A stretch of 64,000 nucleotides of DNA, taken from positions 1-64,000 of the forward strand of contig JBBFLE010000016.1 in assembly GCA_037481695.1 (NCBI GenBank). Direction: 5' to 3'. Below, in pieces: positions 6,590 through 15,172 of the stretch. A program made the translations under genes and the position numbers. Numbering within the stretch: the stretch's first letter is position 1; each line of letters begins with the position of its first letter. The stretch is from a bacterium (GTDB taxonomy: Bacteria > Desulfobacterota > Desulfocorpusculales > Desulfocorpusculum). A model generated the notes under the pieces. It searched no databases. It was not told the origin of the DNA and was given only the letters and a program-made list of their open reading frames with translations.

Positions 6590-6643
6590 GGGCCACGAAG
6601 GCCAAACCCCTGAAGGGGACCGGTCTCGTGGCCCTCTTTTTTT
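6590..6643 (+). terminator. rho-independent terminator ahead of the ABC operon
   Basis: gggccacga (6590-6598) pairs with tcgtggccc (6626-6634), enclosing a second small hairpin (cccctgaagggg), and is followed by tcttttttt. There is no intact plus-strand gene directly upstream. It either ended a gene lost when the island arrived or acts as a leader attenuator for the downstream operon. Confidence 0.8.
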
Positions 6644-6750
6644 GGGTTTTCTCGTGCTGAGCCCCTACCCTTGGCAGAGGCGGACATCCCCATGGGTGGA
6701 ACGTGTCTGAAAAAAGAGATCTCAATCCATTGGCTTTGGAGGTAAGAGCC

Positions 6751-8334
6751 ATGACCAAAAGAAATTTGTTCTTTCATGCCCTCTTTATCTCATCCTTGCT
6801 CCCCTTCCTGGTCTCTGTACCATGGGCCCAGACTACTGAGGTCCGCATCGCCGACAGCAAAGGCGACTGGGGCTACCCCAACCCCTGGAGGCACTACCCC
6901 AGGGGACCTGGGTACGTGCGCATGAGCTGGGTCTTGGACACATTGATCTGGAAGGATGAGAAAGGCATGGTGCCTGCCCTGGCCAGATCCTGGTCCTACG
7001 ACCAAGGCCGGAAGGCATTCGTGTTCCAGATGGAGCCCCATGCCAAGTGGCACGATGGTAGACCGGTGACCCCTGAGGATGTGGCCTTCACCCTGGCATA
7101 TTTCAAGAAGTACCCGTACGGCTGGGTGGTCCTGGAAAAGGTGGAAAGGGCCGAGGCCACAGGGCCCCACCAGGTCACCTTTTTCCTCAAGGAGCCTTAT
7201 GCACCATTTCTGGAGGACGTTGGTGGGACCATGCCCATCTTGCCAAAACACGTGTGGGAGAAGGTCTCTGATCCCAAGGCCTACGAGGACCCCGAGGCCT
7301 ACGTGGGGAGCGGCCCCTTTGTGTTCAAGGACTTCGATGTGGCAAAAGGGACCTATCTTTACGAGGCATTTCACGGGTACTACCAGGGAAGACCCAAGGT
7401 GGAGCGCCTCGTTTACGTCAAGGCAGCGGATCCCATCGCTGCCCTGTGCTCAGGGCAGGCGGACCTGGCCAGCATAGAACCTGAGATGAGGCCCTTGCTG
7501 GAACAGCGGGGGATGAAGGTCATAGAAGACAAGGCTGGCTGGGTGAAGAAGCTCATGATCAACCATCGCATGGCCCCCTTCGACGACAGGAGATTCAGGC
7601 AGGCCCTGGTTCACGCCATCTCCCAGGAGGAGATCATACAGAAGGCACATCGGGGAAGGGGCCGTCCGGCCTCTTATGGGCTCCTCTCTGCTGATCATGA
7701 TTTGTACAATCCGGCTACCCCCAAGTACGCCCACGATCCAGGCCGGGCCCGCCAGATACTGGAATCCATGGGGTTTCAGCGCGGCACCGATGGCTTTTAC
7801 GTGAAGGATGGCAGACCGTTCAGGGTGGAGCTCCTGGCCTCTTCCATCACCGTGGCCGGCCAACCCAGCTCTGACCGTGACGGAGAGGTGATACGCCACC
7901 AGTTGGAGGCTGTGGGGATCCGGGTGGATCTTCGTAACATGGAGCAGCCCACCACGGACGCCAAGGTCAAAAACTGGGATTTCCAACTGGCCGTATCCGG
8001 TCATGGGGGTATCATGGGGGACCCAAAGATCCTCAACGAGATGATCTCCGAGGAATATGCCGCGGGATCTGTAAACAGCGCCCGCTTCCAGGCCAACAAG
8101 GAGCTCTTGGATCTGCTGGATGCCCAGTTGAGGGAGATGGACCCAGACAGGCGCAAGGCCATGGTGTACAGAATCCAGGAGATCTTCGCCCAGGAACTCC
8201 CCTCCATCTGCCTCTATTATCCGGAGACCCTCTCGGCCTACAACCCCAACAAGGGAATCCGGTGGTTCTACACCAAGGGAGGGATCAGCAAGGGGATCCC
8301 CATCCCCCAGAACAAGCTGGCCTTGATTCGCTGA
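6751..8334 (+). CDS. ABC transporter substrate-binding protein, family 5 (DppA/OppA type)
   Basis: The 527-residue periplasmic protein has an N-terminal signal peptide (positively charged TKR, a hydrophobic stretch, cleavage near PWAQ). The body follows SBP family 5, with the AKWHDGRPVTPEDVAFTLAY segment and KGIRWFYTKGG near the end. This family binds oligopeptides, nickel chelates, glycosides or other small solutes. The ATG at 6751 is chosen because tggaggt precedes it and it gives a proper signal peptide; the in-frame upstream ATG at 6703 does not. It begins a four-gene operon with tightly spaced or overlapping genes. The true ligand cannot be told from sequence. Confidence 0.9.
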   Translation: MTKRNLFFHALFISSLLPFLVSVPWAQTTEVRIADSKGDWGYPNPWRHYPRGPGYVRMSWVLDTLIWKDEKGMVPALARSWSYDQGRKAFVFQMEPHAKWHDGRPVTPEDVAFTLAYFKKYPYGWVVLEKVERAEATGPHQVTFFLKEPYAPFLEDVGGTMPILPKHVWEKVSDPKAYEDPEAYVGSGPFVFKDFDVAKGTYLYEAFHGYYQGRPKVERLVYVKAADPIAALCSGQADLASIEPEMRPLLEQRGMKVIEDKAGWVKKLMINHRMAPFDDRRFRQALVHAISQEEIIQKAHRGRGRPASYGLLSADHDLYNPATPKYAHDPGRARQILESMGFQRGTDGFYVKDGRPFRVELLASSITVAGQPSSDRDGEVIRHQLEAVGIRVDLRNMEQPTTDAKVKNWDFQLAVSGHGGIMGDPKILNEMISEEYAAGSVNSARFQANKELLDLLDAQLREMDPDRRKAMVYRIQEIFAQELPSICLYYPETLSAYNPNKGIRWFYTKGGISKGIPIPQNKLALIR

Positions 8335-8359
8335 AGGCCAATATGTCTCGGAGACTTGC

Positions 8360-9340
8360 ATGGGGAAGCACTCGGGCCTGACACGTGCTAAAGTAGGTCA
8401 CCTCTTCACCTTCGGCCTGGCTGCCTGGGTCCTGATTTGCTTGAGCTATGCCCTTCCGCGCCTCATGCCAGGGGACTTCGTCACGGCCATGTTCGCAAGC
8501 TCCCATGTGAGCCTGACCCAGGAGCAGGAGTCCCAGGCCAGGGATTACTTCAAGCGGGAGGAGGGTTTTGCGACATATCTCCTGCGCCTCCTGAGGCTGG
8601 ACTGGGGAAGATCTTACGCCCTTTCGCAACCGGTCTCCTCCCTCATCTTCCAGGCCCTTCCCTGGACCATGCTCCTGGCAGGGGGAGCACACCTCATCGC
8701 CTCCTTGCTAGGCTTCGTGATCGGCGTGGAGGCGGCTTGGCGTCGCAACAGCAGGACCGAAAAAACACTCGTGGGGGCCATGACCTTCATGGAGGGCGTG
8801 CCCGAGATGGCCTTGGCCGTGGTGATATTGGGCCTTTTCGCCTTCCAGCTCCATTGGTTTCCCACAGCAGGGGCTCAGACCCCTTATGCTCAGCTTTCCC
8901 TGGGGGGTAGATTGGCCGATATGGCCCACCACCTGGCACTGCCCATGACCACTTTGATCCTCTCTTATTTCCCGGGAAACTTCCTCCTGGCCCGCAACTC
9001 CATGGTGATGGTCCTGGGAGAGGAGTTCATCCTGACTGCTAGGGCCAAAGGACTTCCGGAAAGGAGGGTTAGATACCATCACGCAGCCAGAAACGCACTG
9101 CTCCCTGTGGTCACCCGATTCGGGCTGAGGCTTGCCTTCATGGTGACCGGGGTCGTGGTGGTGGAGACCATATTCTCCTACCCAGGGCTGGGCACCTTGC
9201 TCTTCAATGCCATACGTAGCCGCGATCTGCCCCTCATCCAGGGTGTGGTGCTCTTCTCATCCGCGGCGGTCCTGGCCGTGAACCTGGCCCTGGAACTCCT
9301 ATATGCAAGAATAGACCCGAGGGCAGGCCATGCATATTGA
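8360..9340 (+). CDS. ABC transporter permease, DppB type
   Basis: The 326-residue inner-membrane protein has about six transmembrane segments. The BPD-type permease EAA loop sits near residue 230 (TARAKGLPERRVRYHHAARN), the point of contact with the ATPase. The N-terminal part (YALPRLMPGDFV) is typical of DppB/OppB permeases. It starts 25 bases after the binding-protein gene and overlaps the next permease by 11 bases, so the operon is translationally coupled. The ribosome binding site (cggaga) is weak. Confidence 0.9.
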   Translation: MGKHSGLTRAKVGHLFTFGLAAWVLICLSYALPRLMPGDFVTAMFASSHVSLTQEQESQARDYFKREEGFATYLLRLLRLDWGRSYALSQPVSSLIFQALPWTMLLAGGAHLIASLLGFVIGVEAAWRRNSRTEKTLVGAMTFMEGVPEMALAVVILGLFAFQLHWFPTAGAQTPYAQLSLGGRLADMAHHLALPMTTLILSYFPGNFLLARNSMVMVLGEEFILTARAKGLPERRVRYHHAARNALLPVVTRFGLRLAFMVTGVVVVETIFSYPGLGTLLFNAIRSRDLPLIQGVVLFSSAAVLAVNLALELLYARIDPRAGHAY

Positions 9341-10172
9341 CGTGAAATCCATGCTCTTGAAGGATAGGCTCTTCTTGATCGGGGCCTCTCTGGTCTCCCT
9401 CCTCTGCCTGATCTGCCTTGTAGGGCCTCACGCAGTGCCCTTCGACCCCACGGACATGTCCTTTCAACCATTTGCCAGGCCATCCTGGGGGCACCCCCTC
9501 GGGGTAAATGACGCAGGACAGGACATCCTCTCAGAGCTGGTCCATGCGGTTAGAAACTCCCTGGCCTTCGGCGCATCGGTGGGGCTCCTGGGGCTGATCT
9601 TGGGCGTGGTACTTGGGCTGGCAGCAGGCTGGTTCGGGGGAATCACCAACAGGGTGATCATGAGCAGCGCCGATGTCTTCATGGCCACACCGGCGGTCAT
9701 GATCCTCATACTGGTTGCGGCCCTGTTCATGCCATCCCCCACTGTCCTGGCCTTGGTCCTGGTGGGCCTGAGCTGGCCCACCACGGCCAAAGCGGTCAGG
9801 GCGCAGTCCCTGGCCCTAAGGGGAGAACAGCACGTGAGGGCATCGGCTCACATGGGAGGCTCGGCCTTCTACGTGATATCCCGGCACCTCATCCCAGAGA
9901 TGTTCCCCCTCTATGTTGTCGGTTTCGTGGCCAAGGCCAGGATGGCCATCTTCATGGAGGCGTCCCTGGCCTTCCTGGGACTGTTCGATCCGGGCAGGAA
10001 GTCCCTGGGGGGAATGATCTACTATGCCCTCAGGTATTACTACATGGATGTCTGGTGGAACTGGCTGGCCCCGGCCGTGGTTTGCCTGTGCTCGGCCATG
10101 ATGGCCGCAGGCTTCCTGGCCATCAGCCTGGAGAAGATCATGGATCCCCGTCTGAGATCGAAATGGGCCTGA
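9330..10172 (+). CDS. ABC transporter permease, DppC type
   Basis: The 280-residue permease follows the DppC/OppC pattern: an N-terminal segment with the RPSWGHPLGVNDAGQDILSE motif near residue 49 and an EAA loop (RAQSLALRGEQHVRASAHMG) before the last membrane segments. It pairs with the DppB-type subunit to form the translocation channel. Start choice is between ATG 9330 and ATG 9351; the first overlaps the preceding gene. Its stop overlaps the start of the ATPase gene. Confidence 0.9.
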   Translation: MHIDVKSMLLKDRLFLIGASLVSLLCLICLVGPHAVPFDPTDMSFQPFARPSWGHPLGVNDAGQDILSELVHAVRNSLAFGASVGLLGLILGVVLGLAAGWFGGITNRVIMSSADVFMATPAVMILILVAALFMPSPTVLALVLVGLSWPTTAKAVRAQSLALRGEQHVRASAHMGGSAFYVISRHLIPEMFPLYVVGFVAKARMAIFMEASLAFLGLFDPGRKSLGGMIYYALRYYYMDVWWNWLAPAVVCLCSAMMAAGFLAISLEKIMDPRLRSKWA

Positions 10173-12112
10173 GGATCAAGGGACTCAGCGTGAGCTTCGG
10201 CAACGGTGAGCACATGGTGCGTGCCGTGGATGAGGTGGATATCCACGTCCCTCGAGGAAGATGCCTTGCCATGGTGGGGGAATCGGGCTCGGGAAAGACC
10301 ACCACAGGGCTTGCCTGTCTGGGGCTTCTCCCGGCCAACGCCGCTGTGGAAGGCGAGATAGAACTGGATGGGGTCAGGCTAGACTACACAGACCAGGAGC
10401 TGGCCAGAAAGACCCGCTGGGCTCGCATCTCCATGGTCTTCCAGTCGGGGGCGGCGAGCCTAAATCCTGTAAAGTCGGTCCTGGACCAGGTGGCAGAGCC
10501 TCTGGCGGTGAATCTGGGGATGGCTTGGCAAGAGGCAAGAAAGCAGGCGGCCCAAGCCATGGAGCTAATGGGGCTTGGGCCAGATCTTCACCGAAGATTC
10601 CCCCACCAGCTCAGCGGCGGGCAGGCCCAGCGCGTCTTGCTATCCATGGCCACCGTATTGGATCCCCCGGTGATCATACTGGATGAGCCCACGGCCAATC
10701 TGGATGCAGTGACCAAGGCCTTCGTAGGAGAGGTCCTAAGGGGCGCCAAGGACAAAGGCAAGGCCCTGCTCCTCATAGGCCACGATCTGGACTTCATATT
10801 CAGATGGGCTGACGAGGTGGCGGTGATGTACCTAGGCCAGGTGATGGAGTACTTGCCGGCCAGGACACTGCTCAGCTCACCCCGTCATCCCTATACCTGG
10901 GCCTTGGCGAAGTCATATCCTTCCATGTCCCGCACCAAGGACCTAGGCGGCATAAGGGGAGAATCCCTTCGAAGGATGGTGCATCGCCACCCCAGCTTGG
11001 GCCCCGCTCCCCATGTCCACGGCATTGGAACTGGCCAGGGGGTTCATTCGGCACACGCCCCAGAGGCAGGATGCCTCTTTTGGCCCCGCTGCACACAGGC
11101 CGTGGAGCAATGCAAGACAGGGAAGGTAGAAGTGGAACGGGAGGGCTCCCATGGGGTGAGGTGCCTTCGCGGCGGCCTGGTGGAGCTCGTGCGCCTGACG
11201 GGGGTCAGCAAGAGATACGGCAGTAGCTGGGCCCTTCACCCCTCGGACCTTTCGGTCCTGGCAGGGGAGACATTGTGTATCGTGGGCGAGACCGGGTCCG
11301 GAAAGACCACTCTTTCCATGATAGCCGCCGGGGTCCTGAGACCTGACAGCGGGGCCAGGCTCTTGGACGGCGAAGACATGGACCAGTTACTCCGGCGGGA
11401 CAGGATGGCCCTTGCCCTACAGGTGGGCATAGTTTATCAGGACCCCGTCAGCTCCGTGAGTCACCGCTTCACCGTGAAAGAGATCATCGAGGAGCCCCTC
11501 AAGATCTACAATCTGAGTCCTTGGAGAGGGCCGGTTCAAGAGAGAATCCGGGAGCTTTTGGCCTCGGTTCACCTGCCCACAGACGAGGACTTCATGAGAA
11601 GCTATCCCCACGAGCTCAGCCAGGGGACAGTGCAGAGGATCTGTCTGGCCAGGGCCCTTGCCCTCGGCCCGAGGATCCTGGTGGCCGACGAGCCCACCAG
11701 CGCTCTGGACCCAAGCGCCCAAGCCAAGGTGATGAGGCTCCTCATGGAACTCCAGACAGAAAAGGGACTCACCTTGCTCTTCGTGACCCACGACATAGGC
11801 CTGGCCCGCAAGATCGGGGACAGGCTGGCGGTGATGCTGGCAGGTAGGATAGTGGAGCTCGGCCCCGCAGCTAGGCTCCTGGCCAACCCCTTGCACCCTT
11901 ACACAGAGTTCCTCATCAAGGCGGCCGAGGGCCATGCTGGAGATGGCAAGGCTGGCCAAGGAGTCCCCAGCCCCGAGGGATGCGCCTTCGCCCCTCGCTG
12001 CAGATGGGGCGACAAACGCTGCGTTTCGGAGCCGCCCCCCTGTCTCGAGCTGGAAGACGCGGATCGCACGGTCCGATGTTTTCGGGCCCTGGAGAGGGAA
12101 GGCGCATGCTGA
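10163..12112 (+). CDS. fused double ATPase of a dipeptide-type ABC transporter (DppD-DppF fusion)
   Basis: The 649-residue protein contains two complete ABC domains that are separate DppD and DppF genes in most systems. Domain 1 has Walker A GESGSGKTT near residue 39, signature LSGGQAQRV, and Walker B VIILDEPT. Domain 2 has Walker A GETGSGKTT near residue 377, a degenerate signature LSQGTVQRI and Walker B ILVADEPT. Each ends in the cysteine-bearing oligopeptide/dipeptide C-terminal segment (GCLFWPRCTQAVEQC and GCAFAPRCRWGDKRC). The ATG at 10163 overlaps the permease stop; the longer frame to 10055 lies within that gene. Fusion fixes a 1:1 ATPase ratio. Confidence 0.93.
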   Translation: MGLRIKGLSVSFGNGEHMVRAVDEVDIHVPRGRCLAMVGESGSGKTTTGLACLGLLPANAAVEGEIELDGVRLDYTDQELARKTRWARISMVFQSGAASLNPVKSVLDQVAEPLAVNLGMAWQEARKQAAQAMELMGLGPDLHRRFPHQLSGGQAQRVLLSMATVLDPPVIILDEPTANLDAVTKAFVGEVLRGAKDKGKALLLIGHDLDFIFRWADEVAVMYLGQVMEYLPARTLLSSPRHPYTWALAKSYPSMSRTKDLGGIRGESLRRMVHRHPSLGPAPHVHGIGTGQGVHSAHAPEAGCLFWPRCTQAVEQCKTGKVEVEREGSHGVRCLRGGLVELVRLTGVSKRYGSSWALHPSDLSVLAGETLCIVGETGSGKTTLSMIAAGVLRPDSGARLLDGEDMDQLLRRDRMALALQVGIVYQDPVSSVSHRFTVKEIIEEPLKIYNLSPWRGPVQERIRELLASVHLPTDEDFMRSYPHELSQGTVQRICLARALALGPRILVADEPTSALDPSAQAKVMRLLMELQTEKGLTLLFVTHDIGLARKIGDRLAVMLAGRIVELGPAARLLANPLHPYTEFLIKAAEGHAGDGKAGQGVPSPEGCAFAPRCRWGDKRCVSEPPPCLELEDADRTVRCFRALEREGAC

Positions 12113-12299
12113 AGGTTCAAAGGCCGCTTGTGAAATCCGCCCTAAGAATGGGACAGCGAGTCATGCCCAGATCTCGGGAGCCTCCCTGGGCCCTTGAAAA
12201 TTCACCGGCATTGACGCTGGTGCGTCAGGATCACGGCGGGGACGTTGTAATAGGCCGGGTATGGAGTTGATTTTGCGATGAAGCGAAAGGAGCCATGAC

Positions 12300-12917
12300 A
12301 TGGTAGTTGCGCCCTTGAGTGAGGAACAAGTCAAGCAGGTGATTGCCTTCCATGGACACTCTTGTCCAGGCCTGGCCATAGGGATGAGGGCAGCACAGAT
12401 AGGACTTCAAGAGGTCGGCCCTTCTTCCCAGGACGAGGAGGTGGTGGCCGTGGTGGAAACAGACATGTGCGGCGTGGATGCCATCCAGGTGCTGATGGGA
12501 TGCACCTTTGGCAAGGGAAACCTCATCCACCTGGACTATGGAAAGAATGCCTTTAGCTTCTACCGCAGATCTGACGGCAAGGGGATCCGAGTGGTCACCA
12601 GGGCGGATATCTTCAACCGACCCGAGGAGGAGATGGTGAGGCTGCGCACCAAGATGGAAGGAGAAGGGCTAAACGCCGAGGAGAAGGCCAGGCTAAAGCA
12701 ACTCACTGCGGCCAAGGTAAAAGAGATAATGGAGGCCGACCTCGAGGCCCTCTTCCACGTGGGGGAGGCCTGTGGCCCCATCCCTAGGAAGGCCCGCATC
12801 CTGGCCGGACTCATCTGCGAGGGCTGCGGGGAGAGGACCATGGAGAGCCGCATCCGCAGGTTCATGGGCCAAAACCTATGTCCGCCTTGCTTCGCAAGGT
12901 TTGAGGCTAGATCATGA
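12300..12917 (+). CDS. FmdE family protein with C-terminal zinc finger
   Basis: The 205-residue protein has the FmdE signature HGHSCPGLAIGMRAAQIGL at residues 18-36 and a following ETDMCGVDAIQVLMGCTFGKGN segment. A C-terminal DksA/TraR-like zinc finger (CEGCGE, then CPPCF) spans residues ~173-200. FmdE was named from methanogen formylmethanofuran dehydrogenase operons; its exact role in molybdenum or tungsten enzymes is unsettled. A gaaaggagcc site lies before the ATG. It follows a peptide-type ABC operon by ~190 bases, a pairing that hints the transporter may import a metal or cofactor-related compound. That link is inference. Confidence 0.85.
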   Translation: MVVAPLSEEQVKQVIAFHGHSCPGLAIGMRAAQIGLQEVGPSSQDEEVVAVVETDMCGVDAIQVLMGCTFGKGNLIHLDYGKNAFSFYRRSDGKGIRVVTRADIFNRPEEEMVRLRTKMEGEGLNAEEKARLKQLTAAKVKEIMEADLEALFHVGEACGPIPRKARILAGLICEGCGERTMESRIRRFMGQNLCPPCFARFEARS

Positions 12918-12976
12918 CTTAAAGATCGGCCCCCACAGGTCGCAACCGGATGGGTTAAAAACCCGAGTTCCAGGGA

Positions 12977-13014
12977 AGCCTCAAGCCAAGAGGCTGGCGC
13001 CAGTCCATGGACTG
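12977..13014. other. nested inverted repeats upstream of the zinc-ribbon gene
   Basis: agcctc/gaggct (12977-12995) is followed by tggcgcca and by a perfect 14-bp palindrome cagtccatggactg (13001-13014). All lie 60-95 bases before the small zinc-ribbon gene. They could be a structured leader RNA or protein-binding sites. I could not match them to a riboswitch class I know. Confidence 0.4.
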
Positions 13015-13071
13015 TGGCAAAATAATGGCTGGCTGTGGGAGAAGAATAACCGGGGGGGAGGCACAAGCTCA

Positions 13072-13266
13072 ATGCCAAGGTGCAGGGAGCATGAATGGAT
13101 AAGCACCGTAGAGGGATGGATTTGCCGGATTTGCAAAGAAAAAGCGGCCAGTGAGCACCCTCAGGTTCAGCCTTGCCCACGCTGTGGGGCCAAGCCCGAT
13201 GGAAACCTGGTTTACTGCCGAGTTTGCCTGGATAGGATATATGGCTTGGAACTCCAGGATGCTTGA
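13072..13266 (+). CDS. small zinc-ribbon protein
   Basis: The 64-residue protein contains three C-x2-C knuckles (CRICKE, CPRCGAK, CRVCLDR), enough to bind one or two zinc ions. The ATG at 13072 follows gggggagg at suitable spacing; the longer in-frame extension upstream runs across palindromes and the end of the FmdE gene and is unlikely. FmdE-like proteins also carry zinc knuckles, so the two may act together, but no function can be assigned. Bases 13267-13819 contain no convincing gene. Confidence 0.6.
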   Translation: MPRCREHEWISTVEGWICRICKEKAASEHPQVQPCPRCGAKPDGNLVYCRVCLDRIYGLELQDA

Positions 13267-13819
13267 CCTGCTGGAATTACCTCCTGGAACACCCCGAGAC
13301 TGCTCCAAATCTTTGAGCGAACCATTAGAAGAAATCCGTGAGCTGGTAGGAGGAAGCCTTTGGCATGGTGGGTCTCTTGCCAAGGCCATCTCAGGACCAC
13401 CAGCCCCCATCATCTAGGAGACTTTAGCAGCTCCCATTGCTTAAGATGGGCCAGGGATGAAGCAACTGACGATCTTCTGAGATGAAATGATTTGTTCTTA
13501 AATGCAGCCTGGTTTCCCGTACCAGATCCCTCCCTGCTCAGGCCTCAAAACCGCCAAAGGCACCTGGGGCTGCGGCCTCTAATCTCAGGAATCCCGGGCA
13601 ATAGCCTTGGCAGGAACCAAATGAAAGGGCTGCACCCTCTTGGGTAAAAAGAGGGCAGATTCATATGCTCAGGAGAGGTGATCTCCCTTGGGGTGTCAGA
13701 GCCTGACAGGCTTGCCCGTAGGCATTATTCTATAAGAAGTGCCACGGGAAACGCTCTCCAGAGCTGGAGGGCTTGTAAGGCAAAGAATTATAACACTTGT
13801 GGCTTTATGTGGAGTTGAG

Positions 13820-14236
13820 ATGGTTGTTTCAGGCAAGATAATCGTGGATACTCGTGGCAATGGAGACACAAGGGACATCACAGAGCTTGTGCAGGAGCAG
13901 CTTCACCGATCGGGTCTTGCGGCAGGCGTTGTAACCTTGTGCGTGGTGGGAAGCACAGCGGGGCTGACAACTCTTGAATTCGAGCCCGGGGCAGTAGCCG
14001 ATCTCCAAATGGCATTGGAAAGAGTGGCCCCGAGGGAAGCTGTTTACAAACATCATTTTCGCTGGGGGGATGACAATGGGCACTCCCACGTGAGAGCCGC
14101 CTTGCTTGGGCCATCTCTGAGTATTCCTTTCCTGGAAGGCAGGCTGACCCTGGGCACATGGCAACAGGTAATCCTGGTGGATTTCGATACAAGAGCCAGG
14201 CGCAGGGAAGTGATTGTGCAGATCATTGGGGAGTGA
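13820..14236 (+). CDS. YjbQ/UPF0047 family protein
   Basis: The 138-residue protein is full length for the YjbQ family. It shows the conserved EFEPGAVADLQMALERVAP segment, the HHFRWGDDNGHSHVRAALLG motif with its metal-binding histidines, and the GTWQQVILVDFDTRARRREV C-terminus. Family members form trimers and some have weak thiamine-phosphate synthase activity; the physiological role is unclear. ATG 13820 is preferred over the in-frame 13739 because it follows a tggag site and gives the usual family length. The next gene begins 9 bases downstream. Confidence 0.9.
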   Translation: MVVSGKIIVDTRGNGDTRDITELVQEQLHRSGLAAGVVTLCVVGSTAGLTTLEFEPGAVADLQMALERVAPREAVYKHHFRWGDDNGHSHVRAALLGPSLSIPFLEGRLTLGTWQQVILVDFDTRARRREVIVQIIGE

Positions 14237-14245
14237 GCAGGCAGG

Positions 14246-15160
14246 ATGTTGGGAATTTCCACCTGTTGGTGGGAGGGGAAGGACATAAAGGGCCATGAGA
14301 TTCCTTCACAGGCTCTGGACATGGGATTCCAGGGCCTGGAGCTGGACTACAGGATCACCGCCCAACTACTTTCACGCCTTAGAACCGCCCTGAGAAGCTC
14401 CATTTCCGTCTGGAGTGTACATAACGTGTTTCCTTGCCCTGTGCCGGTGTCAGGCCGGGGGACTGTCACAGCAGATCCTCTGCTCTTGTCTTCCAGGGAC
14501 AAAGAGGAAAGGGCCCAGGCAGTTCGCTGGGCTGTTAACACCGTGGAGCAGGCCTGTGATCTTGAGGCCCCTGCCGTGGTCTTGCACCTGGGGAAGGTGG
14601 ACATGGAGGACCCCACAGCCGAGCTGCAAGATCTGTTCAGGAAAGGAGCTTCCTGGAGTCCTGAGGCTCAGGAACGCATGAGCCAACTTCGCTCCCTTAG
14701 AGAATCCCGCAGGCAGCCGAATCTGGATGCAGTGCTTTTCAGCCTGGACAGGATCCACAAGGAGGCTGACAAGAGGGGGATCATACTTGGAATCGAAAAC
14801 AGGCTCCACTTTCACGAGATCCCGGATATCTGGGAAATAGGATTCCTTTTGCAGTGCTTCGAAGGGGGGCGCATGGGCTATTGGCACGACGTGGGGCATG
14901 CCAGGGTCCAAGAGAAGCTGGGAATCTTGAAGCAGGAAGAATTGCTCAAGAAATATGCCCCCCAAATGGTTGGAATTCATCTACACGACGTGGTGGACCT
15001 GGAAGACCATCACCCCCCTGGGAAGGGAGACGTGGATTTTGGTGAGGTGGCTGCCCATTTATCTGAAAGGGTCATAAAGATCCTGGAGGTGAAGTCTTCA
15101 GCAAATGTAGGGGAAATAAGAGAGGCCGTGGCATCATTACAGAAATTCGGGATCACTTGA
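14246..15160 (+). CDS. sugar phosphate isomerase/epimerase family (TIM barrel)
   Basis: The 304-residue protein matches the xylose isomerase-like / AP endonuclease 2 TIM-barrel family. Metal-ligand segments are visible: GIENRLHFHEIPD near residue 178, WHDVGHARV near residue 213 and GIHLHDVVDLEDHHPPGKGD near residue 242. These supply the His, Asp and Glu ligands of a divalent metal site. It probably isomerises or epimerises a sugar or sugar acid. It sits next to the YjbQ gene on the same strand and ends 12 bases from the convergent MFS gene. Confidence 0.85.
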   Translation: MLGISTCWWEGKDIKGHEIPSQALDMGFQGLELDYRITAQLLSRLRTALRSSISVWSVHNVFPCPVPVSGRGTVTADPLLLSSRDKEERAQAVRWAVNTVEQACDLEAPAVVLHLGKVDMEDPTAELQDLFRKGASWSPEAQERMSQLRSLRESRRQPNLDAVLFSLDRIHKEADKRGIILGIENRLHFHEIPDIWEIGFLLQCFEGGRMGYWHDVGHARVQEKLGILKQEELLKKYAPQMVGIHLHDVVDLEDHHPPGKGDVDFGEVAAHLSERVIKILEVKSSANVGEIREAVASLQKFGIT

Positions 15161-15172
15161 GAAAAAGGCGAA

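Noticed and set aside
7450-8361. Long antisense frame opposite the ABC binding-protein gene (similar shadows opposite ahcY, metK and others)
   Set aside because: Long antisense frames are expected in GC-rich coding DNA; products lack domain signatures and ribosome binding sites.
12106-12270. Short frame starting in an ATGCTGA overlap with the ABC ATPase stop
   Set aside because: The overlap is suggestive of coupling, but the 54-residue product has no recognisable feature and unbalanced composition; left uncalled.
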